From the NCBI GenBank assembly GCA_964522665.1, contig CAZFVY010000067.1:1-39297 (forward strand): DNA of 39,297 nucleotides, read 5' to 3'. Source of the DNA: CAZFVY01 sp964522665. Lineage in GTDB: Bacteria > Verrucomicrobiota > Verrucomicrobiia > Limisphaerales > CAZFVY01. The notes beneath the pieces are model-generated. The model was not told the origin of the DNA. It ran no database searches and worked only from the letters and a program-made list of their open reading frames with translations. The translations under genes and the position numbers were made by a program. Of the stretch, positions 25,330-33,825 are shown piece by piece (position 1 is the stretch's first letter; every line of letters begins with the position of its first letter).

Positions 25330-26121
25330 TCAGCCGGCGCGCGCCAGGCGCCGCAGCGCCAGCCAGGTCAGGCCCAGCGTGACGGCGACCAAGACCGTGA
25401 CCGAGACGAGCGCCGGAACCCGGGTGGGCAGGCCGGCGGCGTTCGCGGCCAATTGCTCGAGGTAATAGGCCGGCGAGCCGAAGGGAATCCATTGGATCGC
25501 GCGCGGCAGTGGATAGAACAATCCGGAGAGATAGATCATCGGCTGAAAAATGAGATTGGCGTAGGCGGGCGCGCTTTTGCCGGACGCGCGCACGCCGACA
25601 AATAATCCGAGGGCGCAAAAGGGCAGCGCTCCGGCCACGTCGATCAGGCCAATTTGCAGCCATTGCCACACATTGAGAGTCAGCCCGGCGAAAAGCCCGG
25701 CGGCGATCAGGCTGACCATGACGATGACGCTGAAGAGCAGCGCCATGACCATTTTCGCGAGCAGGTAGGCCGCGGGCGGCGCCGGCAGCGCCCGCTTGAG
25801 TGTGAGGAGGCCTTGCTCGCGTTCGAGCGCGACAAACATGCCGAAGCCGAAGACCCCGGGCCCCATCACGCCGAAAACCGCAAACCCGGTAAAGATTTGC
25901 AGCGCCGCTTTGGGGTCCTTGATCGTCCCAAAAAGCACGACGGCGAACAGCAAGTATAGCCCGGCGGGAAGAATCAAAAACGGCAGCGCGAAGCCCGGCA
26001 TGCGCAACGCGCGCAAGGTTTCGTACTTCGCTTCGATCCAGTAGGGGCGCCAGGGTGAAGGCGCCACGACCGGCATGACCCGCGGTAATTCGCGCGCGGC
26101 CTCGCTCGGGTTAACATTCAT
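25330..26121 (-). CDS. ABC-2 type transporter permease
   Basis: The 263-residue membrane protein has about six hydrophobic segments: roughly 45-65, 72-95, 120-145, 155-175, 185-205 and 235-258. It has the ABC-2 hallmark GLFYPLPRAIQWIPFGSPAY before the last helices. It exports an unknown substrate with the ATPase encoded just upstream. Its ATG overlaps the ATPase stop (ATGA), showing strict coupling. The long antisense and upstream frames over the same DNA are spurious. Confidence 0.88.
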   Translation of the reverse strand: MNVNPSEAARELPRVMPVVAPSPWRPYWIEAKYETLRALRMPGFALPFLILPAGLYLLFAVVLFGTIKDPKAALQIFTGFAVFGVMGPGVFGFGMFVALEREQGLLTLKRALPAPPAAYLLAKMVMALLFSVIVMVSLIAAGLFAGLTLNVWQWLQIGLIDVAGALPFCALGLFVGVRASGKSAPAYANLIFQPMIYLSGLFYPLPRAIQWIPFGSPAYYLEQLAANAAGLPTRVPALVSVTVLVAVTLGLTWLALRRLARAG

Positions 26122-27026
26122 TTTACGGTCTCCTTGGTTAATTCGGTAAACGCCTCGGCCAGCCCGGCGCGGTGGACTTCCAGCTCGCGCAAGGCGTCGT
26201 CGGCGTCGAGCAGCCGCCGCACGACCTCCTCGGCGTGGTCGGTGGTGACCCGCAAGTGGCGTTGCTGGCGCGTGGCGCCAGCGACGGCCGGCCAGGCGGC
26301 GACCTCTTCCGCGGTGAGGCGGGTCGCGCAACTGATTTGTTTGCGCACGACCAGCGCCCGCAATTCGTCCACCGTGCCGGAGGCCACCAGGCGTCCCTTC
26401 GCGAGCACCGCCACCCGGCTGGCCAGCGCCTCCGCTTCCTCGAGGTAATGCGTGGTGAGCACGATGGCGGTTCCACCCGCGACCAACCGGCGCAGCGTCG
26501 CCCACATCGACTCGCGCGCCTGGAGGTCCATGCCGACGGTCGGCTCGTCGAGAAACAACAGGCGGGGCCGGCCGCAAACCGCCACGGCGAATTGCACCTG
26601 GCGCTTCTGGCCGCCCGAGAGCTTGGCGTAGGGCCGCTCCGCGAGCGGCGTCAGGTGGGTCAACTCCAGCACGGCGGCCGTCGGGTCGGGCGCGGGATAG
26701 TAACTGGCGGCCAATTCAATCTGCTCGCGAACCCGCAACTCCGGCGCGAGCGCCGCCTCCTGCATCATCACGCCAATCCCGCGCCGCGCCGCCACCAGCC
26801 GGGGCGAGCGCCCGAAGAGCCGCGCCGCGCCGGAGTCGGGTTCGAGCAGCCCGAGCAACAGTGAGATCGCCGTCGATTTCCCGGCGCCGTTCGGGCCAAG
26901 GAGCGCGAAGAGTTCTCCCGACCGCACCGCAAGATCGAGGCGATCCAGGGCGACGGTCGGGCCGAAGCGTTTGCTTGCCGCGGATAGTTCCGCGAGTGGT
27001 TCCGCGTTCATAGTCGTGGGAGTCAT
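26118..27026 (-). CDS. ABC-2 type transporter ATPase
   Basis: The 302-residue ATPase has Walker A G-P-N-G-A-G-K-S-T (about residues 44-52), Q-loop M-M-Q-E-A, signature L-S-G-G-Q-K-R-Q-V, Walker B L-L-F-L-D-E-P-T-V-G-M-D and switch T-H-Y-L-E-E-A, which are drug/polysaccharide-exporter (CcmA-like) features. The last 80 residues form the usual C-terminal accessory domain. It is followed directly by its permease and preceded, 73 bp away, by an acyltransferase gene on the same strand. ATG at 27011 is an alternative start. Confidence 0.92.
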   Translation of the reverse strand: MTPTTMNAEPLAELSAASKRFGPTVALDRLDLAVRSGELFALLGPNGAGKSTAISLLLGLLEPDSGAARLFGRSPRLVAARRGIGVMMQEAALAPELRVREQIELAASYYPAPDPTAAVLELTHLTPLAERPYAKLSGGQKRQVQFAVAVCGRPRLLFLDEPTVGMDLQARESMWATLRRLVAGGTAIVLTTHYLEEAEALASRVAVLAKGRLVASGTVDELRALVVRKQISCATRLTAEEVAAWPAVAGATRQQRHLRVTTDHAEEVVRRLLDADDALRELEVHRAGLAEAFTELTKETVK

Positions 27027-27099
27027 GGTCTGGGTCTCGGCGGGAGGTTTCGGCCCGGGTTTTGGTCTGAATATCCCGTTGGTTTGAATCGTCGATCGG

Positions 27100-28383
27100 T
27101 CAGATCACGCGGGCCACCGCGGGAATCCGCCGCAGCCCGGCGGTCAAACCCCAGCTCGCCAGGACCGCCGCGGCGAACACGAACGAACCTTTGGCCGCGC
27201 CCGGCCAGGCGAGATTAAGCAGTGACATCTGCACCCAACTTACGATCGCGTAGTGGAACAGATACATCCCGTAGGCGTTCCGGCTCAAACTGTCCAAGGC
27301 GCGGAACCGGGCGCGACCGAACCGCGCGAAGAGCGCGAGCAGCGCGAAACTCGTGCCGGCGCAGGAGAGCACGAACGTGAAGTTATTAATGACGCGCCAC
27401 GCGAGCGACGTTTGACCCCGCATCAGAATCTGGATCAGGACGAGGAAGGCCAGCGTGGCCAGGATAAACGCCCCCGCGGACGCGGCGACCCAAAGCGGCC
27501 AACGCCGCGCGAGCTTGCCGTCCGCGGCCAGCAGGCCGCATTCAAGCCCACCGGCGCCCACCGCGGCGCCGGCGAGAAAGTAGGTCGCGTAAAGCAGGAT
27601 GCGTGAGACTTGGAAGGCAAACGGCCCCCAGCTAACCCAACGGGTCGGATCAAACGCCAACCCCATCGGCACATAGGCCGCCGCCGAGACCGCCACGAGG
27701 GCCGCGAAATTGAGGGCTGGCCGCCGACCAAGCGCGGCCGCTCCTCTTCCCAGCGTCTCACCCCAACGCGGAAACAGTTTCGTGAGCGCGACCGCGCCAA
27801 GGCCAAACGCCAGAAGCACCCAGATAAACCAGGCCGGGCCGGCCGGCCAGCTTCCCAGCGAGCGCCACGCTCCCCAGAAACCGCCCAGACTTGGATCCGC
27901 TCCCGTCACGCGGTACGACGGATAGTAGGCGAGCGGCGCCAGCAAACCCGCCGCTCCGATAAACGGCAGCCCCAGCCGCAACGCGCGGTCGCGCGCGAAT
28001 TTTCCAGCCCCCTTGCGCGCTAAACTTGGCCACAGGAATAACCCCGACAGAAAGAACATGAGCGACATGAAAAAGATGTCGTTGAATCCAACGAAAGTTT
28101 CGATCCCGTGCCAGCGGTGGGTGTCCACGATGGGAAACGCCGGCCACATCACCGGCGGCGCCGTGAACGAGCCGGACGGCGCCGGCGCGAACGGGAGATA
28201 GGCTAAAACCGCGTGATGCGCCAAGACGAGCAGCGTCACAAAGGCGCGGAGATAATCCATCGCGGTGTCGCGGGCGGGCGACGGTGGCGACACGAGATCG
28301 GGGCGCCAATCCGGCGAGTTGGATTGCCGCGAGTCGCGGGCCGCGAAGGCATGGTGGGTGCGTGATGGTATAGTCGTGTTCAT
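27100..28383 (-). CDS. acyltransferase-3 family membrane protein
   Basis: The 427-residue protein has about ten membrane segments and the Acyl_transf_3 layout. D-Y-L-R-A-F-V-T-L-L-V-L-A-H-H-A begins the first helix (H near residue 57 is the usual catalytic His). N-D-I-F-F-M-S-L-M-F-F-L-S-G-L-F-L-W and R-L-G-L-P-F follow, and the last third has N-A-Y-G-M-Y-L-F-H-Y. The family transfers acyl groups to sugars or membrane glycans. About 40 residues of disordered N-terminus precede the first helix. It follows the sigma-factor gene by 33 bp and precedes the ABC genes, so it is probably in one operon with them. Confidence 0.88.
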   Translation of the reverse strand: MNTTIPSRTHHAFAARDSRQSNSPDWRPDLVSPPSPARDTAMDYLRAFVTLLVLAHHAVLAYLPFAPAPSGSFTAPPVMWPAFPIVDTHRWHGIETFVGFNDIFFMSLMFFLSGLFLWPSLARKGAGKFARDRALRLGLPFIGAAGLLAPLAYYPSYRVTGADPSLGGFWGAWRSLGSWPAGPAWFIWVLLAFGLGAVALTKLFPRWGETLGRGAAALGRRPALNFAALVAVSAAAYVPMGLAFDPTRWVSWGPFAFQVSRILLYATYFLAGAAVGAGGLECGLLAADGKLARRWPLWVAASAGAFILATLAFLVLIQILMRGQTSLAWRVINNFTFVLSCAGTSFALLALFARFGRARFRALDSLSRNAYGMYLFHYAIVSWVQMSLLNLAWPGAAKGSFVFAAAVLASWGLTAGLRRIPAVARVI

Positions 28384-28416
28384 AGGATGAGTTTTTTGGG
28401 ACGGGCGCTTGGAGCG

Positions 28417-30057
28417 CTAGACGTCGGGTGGACCGGGCGGCGCCGCGCGGCGCGTGCGCCACGTGATCCAGGCGCCGGGCGCGATCGACATCACGCCGAC
28501 CGCCAGCAAAAGGATGCCCATGATGGCGCCGCTGTGATGCTGTTGGGAATACCGCTGCGCCAACGCGTCGTTCGCGTGGAGCGCCAGCGCCACGGGCGCG
28601 AGCGCATAATCGTGCGCCATCGCGATCACCCCGCTGTAAGCGGCGGTCCAGCCGATCGCGTAAGCGCCCACCGCCCACACGCCGATGCCGACGGCGCCCA
28701 AGGCGAACAGCCCGAAGGCCAGCGTCGCCATCGAGAGGAAACCGAGGCTGACCGCGCCGACGGAGATCACGCCGGCCGAGACGGTGCCAATGCTGACCCC
28801 GCCCACGGCGATCGCGCCCAGGGCGAACAAGACGCCGAACGCGCGATCACCCACCGCGATCCAAGCGCAGACTGGGCCGGCCAACTGATCGGGCGCTTGC
28901 AGGCGGATATGCACCAACGGCAGGCCGAACAGGCTCGCGCGACTGCGGTATTCCTTGAGATTGCGCCGCGAGCGCGCCACGGATTGGTCAAAGGCAATCG
29001 GATCGCGAGCGCGTTCCTCGGCGCGGATCACCCGCGTCTCACGGGTATAGCGCAGTAGCATGACCCAAAGCCAAATTCCGAACGTGATTGGGATCGCCAA
29101 TCCGAGCGCCAAAAACGATCTCGGACGCGTTTCCCAAAACGTGCCCAGCTTCACGAACCCGATCACCGCCAGGATTAGGACGACGGTGGCCGAGCAAATG
29201 ACCACGAATTGCCGGATGACGGCCCTCCGTTCCCGGGTCGTGTGCGCGAGGTTCAAGGCGCCGCGCAAGGTGAAATAGCCGCCAATCGTTCCAGTGACCA
29301 TGCCAAACAGCGCGCCGCACGCGGCGACCAAACCGGCGCTCTTCGCCAACGCGCTCCCTTTGGCGGCCGACGCGCCGACGCTGGCGCCGACGCTCGCGGC
29401 GGTCGCCGAGGTCGCGAAGCCCGGCAACGCCGCCAGCACCGCCACGGTGAACACCTTGCCGGGCGTGCTCCGTTCGAGCGCGCCTTCGATGAACGCGACC
29501 ACCTGTTCCTGCAAAAGCCTGCGCCCGCGCGAGAGCCGTTGCTTCACGGCGTCCTCGGACAACTCCAACGCCACCGCGACATGCTCGATCGAGCGGTGCT
29601 CGCGGTAATAAAGAATCAGCGGCTCGCGATAAATCTCGGGGATGCGTTCGAGCGAACGCCAAAGAATCGCCGCTTCCTCCTCGCCGATCAAATGCTCCGA
29701 CGGCATCGGCTCCAACGCCACCGGCTCCGCGATGGCCTCGATCGGTTCCGCCCGGTGGACCGGCTCGCGGCCGTCGCGCCGAAGCGCCTTGCCGATCAAA
29801 CAGCGGACAATACCGCACAACCAGGAGCGGAGCTTCGCCGGTTCGCGCAATTCCGGCATTTGCCGCCAGGCGGTGAGGAAGGTCTCCTGCGCCAGGTCTT
29901 CACTCTGCCCCAGGCTGCCGGTCGCCGAATAGGCCAGCGAACAAATCAGCGATTGATACCGCTCGACGATCCGCGCGAACGCGTCCCGCCGCCCCGCCAG
30001 GCTGGCCGCGACCAGTTCGGCGTCGTCGCACTCGGCGTTGAGCGTTCGCGTCATCAT
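28417..30057 (-). CDS. ECF sigma factor fused to a C-terminal membrane domain
   Basis: The 546-residue protein has two parts. Residues about 8-185 are a complete ECF sigma factor: region 2 (D-A-F-A-R-I-V-E-R-Y-Q-S-L-I-C with A-Q-E-T-F-L-T-A-W-R-Q) and region 4 (RSLERIPEIYREPLILYYRE, then S-E-D-A-V-K-Q-R-L-S-R-G-R). The remainder has about eight hydrophobic segments, including a Gly/Ala/Val-rich run (LFALGAIAVGGVSIGTVSAG and following) with short periodic units. Such fusions may keep the sigma factor at the membrane and couple its release to an envelope signal, replacing a separate anti-sigma factor. It heads a four-gene same-strand cluster, so envelope stress control of the acyltransferase and exporter is a plausible role. 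Confidence 0.88.
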   Translation of the reverse strand: MMTRTLNAECDDAELVAASLAGRRDAFARIVERYQSLICSLAYSATGSLGQSEDLAQETFLTAWRQMPELREPAKLRSWLCGIVRCLIGKALRRDGREPVHRAEPIEAIAEPVALEPMPSEHLIGEEEAAILWRSLERIPEIYREPLILYYREHRSIEHVAVALELSEDAVKQRLSRGRRLLQEQVVAFIEGALERSTPGKVFTVAVLAALPGFATSATAASVGASVGASAAKGSALAKSAGLVAACGALFGMVTGTIGGYFTLRGALNLAHTTRERRAVIRQFVVICSATVVLILAVIGFVKLGTFWETRPRSFLALGLAIPITFGIWLWVMLLRYTRETRVIRAEERARDPIAFDQSVARSRRNLKEYRSRASLFGLPLVHIRLQAPDQLAGPVCAWIAVGDRAFGVLFALGAIAVGGVSIGTVSAGVISVGAVSLGFLSMATLAFGLFALGAVGIGVWAVGAYAIGWTAAYSGVIAMAHDYALAPVALALHANDALAQRYSQQHHSGAIMGILLLAVGVMSIAPGAWITWRTRRAAPPGPPDV

Positions 30058-30267
30058 CTCACCGTATAAGTACCCGATAACGCCGAACCGGTGACAAGAA
30101 ATCTTTTGGGTCGATCAAATCGACGCCGCCCGGCGCAGGGCGCGAACGCGGAGTCGCGTCGGCACATCATTCCAACGGCAACTTCGCGCCGGGGGGAGAC
30201 GCGCGCCCGGCCCAGAATTCCCACGCGCGGCTCACGCTCTCGTGATCGCGTTTTCGTGGCCCTGCTT

Positions 30268-30494
30268 GGTCCCGACGGGACCGCCGAGAGAAGCGCGGCC
30301 GCTTTAGCGCCGGGTTCACCGCGATACGATCTTAAGTTCCGGCAAGGGACGGCTGAGATTTGAATTCGACCGCGGATTTCGAATTCAAACGTAGATATAG
30401 ACGCCGCCCTCAGCCGTCCCTTCGGGACTTAAACGCTTTCGAACCCAACTCGGCGTTAAAACGCCGAGCTATTCTCGGTGGTCCCTTCGGGACC
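30268..30494. repeat. cluster of four extragenic palindromes
   Basis: GGTCCCGACGGGACC (30268-30282), GTCCCTTCGGGAC (30416-30428), CTCGGCGT-TAAA-ACGCCGAG (30449-30468) and GGTCCCTTCGGGACC (30480-30494) are all strong hairpins; the first, second and fourth share a GTCCC/GGGAC stem. They look like one family of REP-type elements. The 641-bp gap 30058-30698 holds these and the tandem array, and no gene. Confidence 0.65.
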
Positions 30495-30518
30495 AAATTA
30501 TCCGGCGCCAAAAGAGGC

Positions 30519-30688
30519 GCGGGGTCACTGACAGAGCGGGGTCACTGACAGAGCGGGGTCATCGACGGTGCGGGGTCATCGACGGCGCGGGGTCATCGAC
30601 GGCGCGGGGTCATCGACGGCGCGGGGTCATCGACGGCGCGAGGTCATCGACGGCGCGAGGTCATCGACGGCGCGAGATCGTTGCGGGC
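30519..30688. repeat. 17-bp tandem array, ten units
   Basis: Ten contiguous 17-bp units start at 30519 and step by 17. The consensus is GCGGGGTCATCGACGGC; units 1-2 read GCGGGGTCACTGACAGA, units 8-9 have GCGAGG, and unit 10 is degenerate. Variants are grouped, which indicates growth by local duplication. The array ends 10 bp from the stop of the VOC gene. No spacers are present, so it is not a CRISPR. Confidence 0.9.
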
Positions 30689-30698
30689 GCGAGCTCGC

Positions 30699-31067
30699 TT
30701 AGGTCGAGTGCAGCGCGATGCGGTTGCCTTCGCTGTCGAGGACCACTGCGCGGAAGCCGTAGGGGCCGATGGCGTGTTTGGACTGGAGAATTTCACCGCC
30801 GTTGGGCTCGACCGCGGCGATGGCTTCATCAAGGCGGCCTTGCGCGTTGAAGTAGAGGAGCGGTCCGTAGCGCGAAGGCTTGGTGGACTCGCCATCGCAG
30901 GTCGCGAGGCAGCCGGCCACCTCGTTGTCCTTGTGCGGCAAGGTCGCGAATTCCATCCCCGGGTAGTTTTCCCGCTTGATCGTGATCGCGAGAACCATCG
31001 AGTAAAACCGGATGGCCCGGCTCAGGTCGGTCACCGGGATGTCCGTCCAAACAATCTGGTTAGCCAT
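30699..31067 (-). CDS. VOC/glyoxalase family protein
   Basis: The 122-residue protein begins MANQIVWTDIPVTDLSRAIR and follows the beta-alpha-beta-beta-beta VOC pattern twice. The D-L-x-R-A-I-x-F-Y-x-x-V-L motif sits at about residues 14-26, and G-P-Y-G-F-R-A-V-V-L-D-S-E-G-N-R-I-A-L lies at the end. Many such small proteins bind metals or act as bleomycin-type binding proteins; the substrate cannot be told. AAAGGA five bases before the ATG is an excellent ribosome site. It is monocistronic, with the 17-bp array immediately downstream. Confidence 0.9.
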   Translation of the reverse strand: MANQIVWTDIPVTDLSRAIRFYSMVLAITIKRENYPGMEFATLPHKDNEVAGCLATCDGESTKPSRYGPLLYFNAQGRLDEAIAAVEPNGGEILQSKHAIGPYGFRAVVLDSEGNRIALHST

Positions 31068-31436
31068 AGTTGTCCTTTCAGCCTGCGATTTGATTGCCGA
31101 TCATCGCTTGATACCGAAGCGGGGGCCGGGGTGCAACGGGTTTGTGGAGGCTTGACATATCAACGACCGATTTGGAGGTCAGCGAGCTTTTGAATGGCTG
31201 CCGTTTTTGGCGTCGAGGATCACCGGACGCGCCGAATCAGTCCCGGACTTACCGCCCGGCTTGGTGATTTTCCAACCTGGTTACCTGGGGTTCCGCGATG
31301 CTCCGCCGCAGGCTATCACAGTGCGGGCTTTCAGCCCGGCGGAGCCGAACCTCTTGGCAGCGCCTTCGAGAACGTCAGCAATTCATTGATGCGCCGACGG
31401 TCAGCGACGGCACGTGCCCTTGGGTCGGGGGGAGGA
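31068..31436. other. gene-free gap with nested inverted repeat
   Basis: No gene is apparent. Outer arms GCTCCGCCG (31300-31308) and CGGCGGAGC (31337-31345) enclose an inner hairpin CGGGCT-TTC-AGCCCG (31324-31338), another extragenic palindrome of the type seen across this window. A TTGACA at 31152-31157 has no matching -10 and no gene downstream on its strand. Confidence 0.45.
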
Positions 31437-32639
31437 CTACTCGAGTTTTTTGAGCAATTCTGGCAGGCCGCCTTCGACGGGCTGGATTTCGATGCGGCCG
31501 CTCGCGGACGGAGTGGGGCGTTTGGGTGCGGCGGCTTTTGCGGCCGGACGGGCGGCGGGCGGCGGCATGGCCGGGAGGCGGGCGGCGGCGAGCGCGGGGG
31601 CCGTCGTCTCCATCACGGCGGGTTCTTCCGGCTCGGGGCTTTTCCCGGGAATGTACCAATTCGTGCGGCCGTCCATCCAGGCGCGGTAGCGGGCAAAGGT
31701 CCAGAGTCCCTGGCTGGCGCCGGTTTCCTGCACCGAGATGATCTTGTGGAATTCGCGGTTGCGAATGAAATTCTTGATCGCGTGCGTCGGCTGGAGGATT
31801 TCGCATTCCGGCAACAGGATGTTGAGTTCGGGACGGAAGCGGAGCTGTTGGGCGACGACGCCGACGAGGGAATCGGCGAGTTGCGCGGCGACCGGGCTTT
31901 GAATCTCCGGCGGAAACGCCGAGACGATCCGTTGCAACGCCTCGATCGCGGTGGACGAATGCACCGTGGCGAGCACCAAATGGCCGGTTTCGGCGACGTT
32001 CAAGGTAAGCCGCATCGTCTCCGGGTCGCGCATTTCGCCGACCATGAGGACGTCGGGGTCTTCGCGCAACGCGTCGAGCAAGGCTTGCTCGAATCCGGGC
32101 GTGTCCCGGCCGACCTCGCGCTGCCGGATGAAGCTGCGCCGCGGGGTGAAGGTGTACTCGATCGGACTCTCCACCGTGATGATGTGCCGGGCCTCGGCCA
32201 AATTGATTTCTTGAATCAGCGCGGCGAGCGTCGAGGATTTGCCCGAGCCGGTTGGTCCGCTGATCAGGATCAAGCCGTGCGTGCGGGCGACGAGCTTCTT
32301 GATGTCCGGGTGCAGGTTGAGTTTCTCGACGGTCGCCTCGAACGAGGAAAAAAGGCGGATCGCGAAACCGGTCCCGCGAGAGGTCTGCAGTATGTTGATG
32401 CGGCAGCGGGCGCCTTGGATGGTGCTGGAAAGATCGAACGAGCGGCGCTCGACGAACTGCGGCCAAAGCTCGGCGCCGATGAGTTCACGGGCGTAATCGT
32501 GGAGGGTTTGGGCCGGAATCGGCGGACCGCTCGCGCGCAACGTCCCGCGCACGCGGGTGGCCGCGGGAAAACCCGGCTCGAGGTGCAAATCGCTGGCCCC
32601 CGCCTGGTGCGCCGCAAGGATCATCGCGTCAAGGCTCAT
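31437..32639 (-). CDS. PilT-like twitching-motility ATPase
   Basis: The 400-residue protein is a PilT/PilU-type retraction ATPase that disassembles type IV pili. An N-terminal PAS-like domain (SDLHLEPG near residue 16) is followed by Walker A G-P-T-G-S-G-K-S-S (about residues 128-136), the Asp box T-V-E-S-P-I-E-Y, Walker B L-R-E-D-P-D-V-L-M-V-G-E-M-R-D and the His box E-T-G-H-L-V-L-A-T-V-H. The usual AIRAGH motif is not obvious. The last 60 residues are an Ala/Pro-rich extension ending in a basic-acidic tail (GGLPELLKKLE), unusual for PilT. No pilin genes are adjacent. It may serve the pseudopilus/pilus genes elsewhere. Confidence 0.88.
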   Translation of the reverse strand: MSLDAMILAAHQAGASDLHLEPGFPAATRVRGTLRASGPPIPAQTLHDYARELIGAELWPQFVERRSFDLSSTIQGARCRINILQTSRGTGFAIRLFSSFEATVEKLNLHPDIKKLVARTHGLILISGPTGSGKSSTLAALIQEINLAEARHIITVESPIEYTFTPRRSFIRQREVGRDTPGFEQALLDALREDPDVLMVGEMRDPETMRLTLNVAETGHLVLATVHSSTAIEALQRIVSAFPPEIQSPVAAQLADSLVGVVAQQLRFRPELNILLPECEILQPTHAIKNFIRNREFHKIISVQETGASQGLWTFARYRAWMDGRTNWYIPGKSPEPEEPAVMETTAPALAAARLPAMPPPAARPAAKAAAPKRPTPSASGRIEIQPVEGGLPELLKKLE

Positions 32640-32748
32640 TTCTGATTGGCAGGATAAACACCACCGGAAAAAGAAAGTTCCTGGCGCCGGGTCTCACAAA
32701 AAAAAGCCTTCCGTTCACGCTCGCGACGCACAGCCCGGGCGCAAGCTG

Positions 32749-33633
32749 CTAATGCACTCCAGCCTTCGTGGCGGCCTCGGGATCGATTTTTTTGAGGGCG
32801 TCGGCGGCCTGTTCATGGACGTCCTTAAAATCTTTGAGGGCCTCGATCAGGGTCGGCACGACCGAGCGCGCCGGCGGGCCGATTTCGCCAAAGTACATGG
32901 CGGCGAGCGCGCGGGCCGTCGGATTCTTGTCCTTGATCACGACGCTCAGGGTCTCCATGGCGACGTTCGTCTGGTGATCGATCGCCCAGAGCGCGCCGGC
33001 GGCGCACGCGCAGACGGTTCCATCCTCGTCCTTGAGGGCGATGGCCAGCGCCGGCGTCGCCCCATGCGCCTCAGGACCGTAGAGCGCCAGCGCTTCCGCG
33101 GCGCTGCGGCGCACGCCCCGGAACGGGTCCTTCAACGCCTTCATCAGCGGCGGCAACGCCGTGGTGATCGCCGGGCGGACCGCGCCGACCGCGTCCACCG
33201 CGCACTGGCGCACGCCGTCGTCCTCGTCCTCGCAGGCGCGCAACAGGCCGGGCACCGCGGCGCGGCCGGCCGGGCCGAGGTACTTCAATTTCATGGCGGC
33301 GTTGATTCGCCGCATGGTGGCCGGCGTCGCCTCGGGCAGCCACTCGTGCGCGGCGTCCGGCAGCTTCGACCAGGTGGAAAGCCAGGCCCGGTTGAACCAA
33401 CTCTCCCGCGTGGAAAGTTGATCGATATAATAAGGGACCGCAATGGGGACGACCTGGCGCAAACCCTCCGCCGCCGCCACGTCGTTCGTGTTCTCATCCG
33501 TCGCGCCGATCCACTGATCGAGAGTTCGACCGTGATAGACCGGCTCGCGCGGCGCCAGGAAGTAAGCGGCGGCGCCGACCGCCACCAACAGGGTGAGTCC
33601 GATGAGTAGCGTTTTCTTTAGCATGGCCGTCAT
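32749..33633 (-). CDS. membrane-anchored HEAT-repeat protein
   Basis: The 294-residue protein has a basic start and one hydrophobic segment (about residues 8-28, KKTLLIGLTLLVAVGAAAYF). A series of about five HEAT/PBS-lyase-like repeats follows (A-V-P-G-L-L-R-A-C-E-D-E-D-D-G-V-R-Q-C-A-V-D-A-V and similar units). They form a curved protein-binding scaffold on the periplasmic side. No catalytic motif is seen. ATG at 33624 is an alternative start. It is followed on the same strand by the PilT-like gene after 109 bp containing an A-tract (TTTTTTTT on the minus strand) but no matching stem, so it may or may not be cotranscribed. Confidence 0.85.
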   Translation of the reverse strand: MTAMLKKTLLIGLTLLVAVGAAAYFLAPREPVYHGRTLDQWIGATDENTNDVAAAEGLRQVVPIAVPYYIDQLSTRESWFNRAWLSTWSKLPDAAHEWLPEATPATMRRINAAMKLKYLGPAGRAAVPGLLRACEDEDDGVRQCAVDAVGAVRPAITTALPPLMKALKDPFRGVRRSAAEALALYGPEAHGATPALAIALKDEDGTVCACAAGALWAIDHQTNVAMETLSVVIKDKNPTARALAAMYFGEIGPPARSVVPTLIEALKDFKDVHEQAADALKKIDPEAATKAGVH

Positions 33634-33825
33634 CGCTGGCGCCGAACGGGCGCGACTTGGTCAAAAGCCGCCCAGCGCGTAGGAGATGCACGAATCTACC
33701 ATGAAGCGCCTGTCCGGCAAGTCGAAAGCCGCGGGTCGAAACCCGGCGTGGCGTCAATCATATGAGAAGCTGGTTCTCCATCCCCGCCAGTTGACGACGA
33801 AGGTTTTCCGTGGGAGAAAACGGAC

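Noticed and set aside
30519..30688. CRISPR-like array
   Set aside because: Units are contiguous 17-mers without spacers, and no cas genes are present.
31194..32645. A 483-codon plus-strand open frame
   Set aside because: It lies opposite the PilT-like gene, which carries all ATPase motifs; the plus-strand product is charged low complexity without motifs.
33725..33760. A tRNA T-arm-like sequence (GGGTCGAAACCC)
   Set aside because: No acceptor stem, anticodon arm or D-arm can be built around it.
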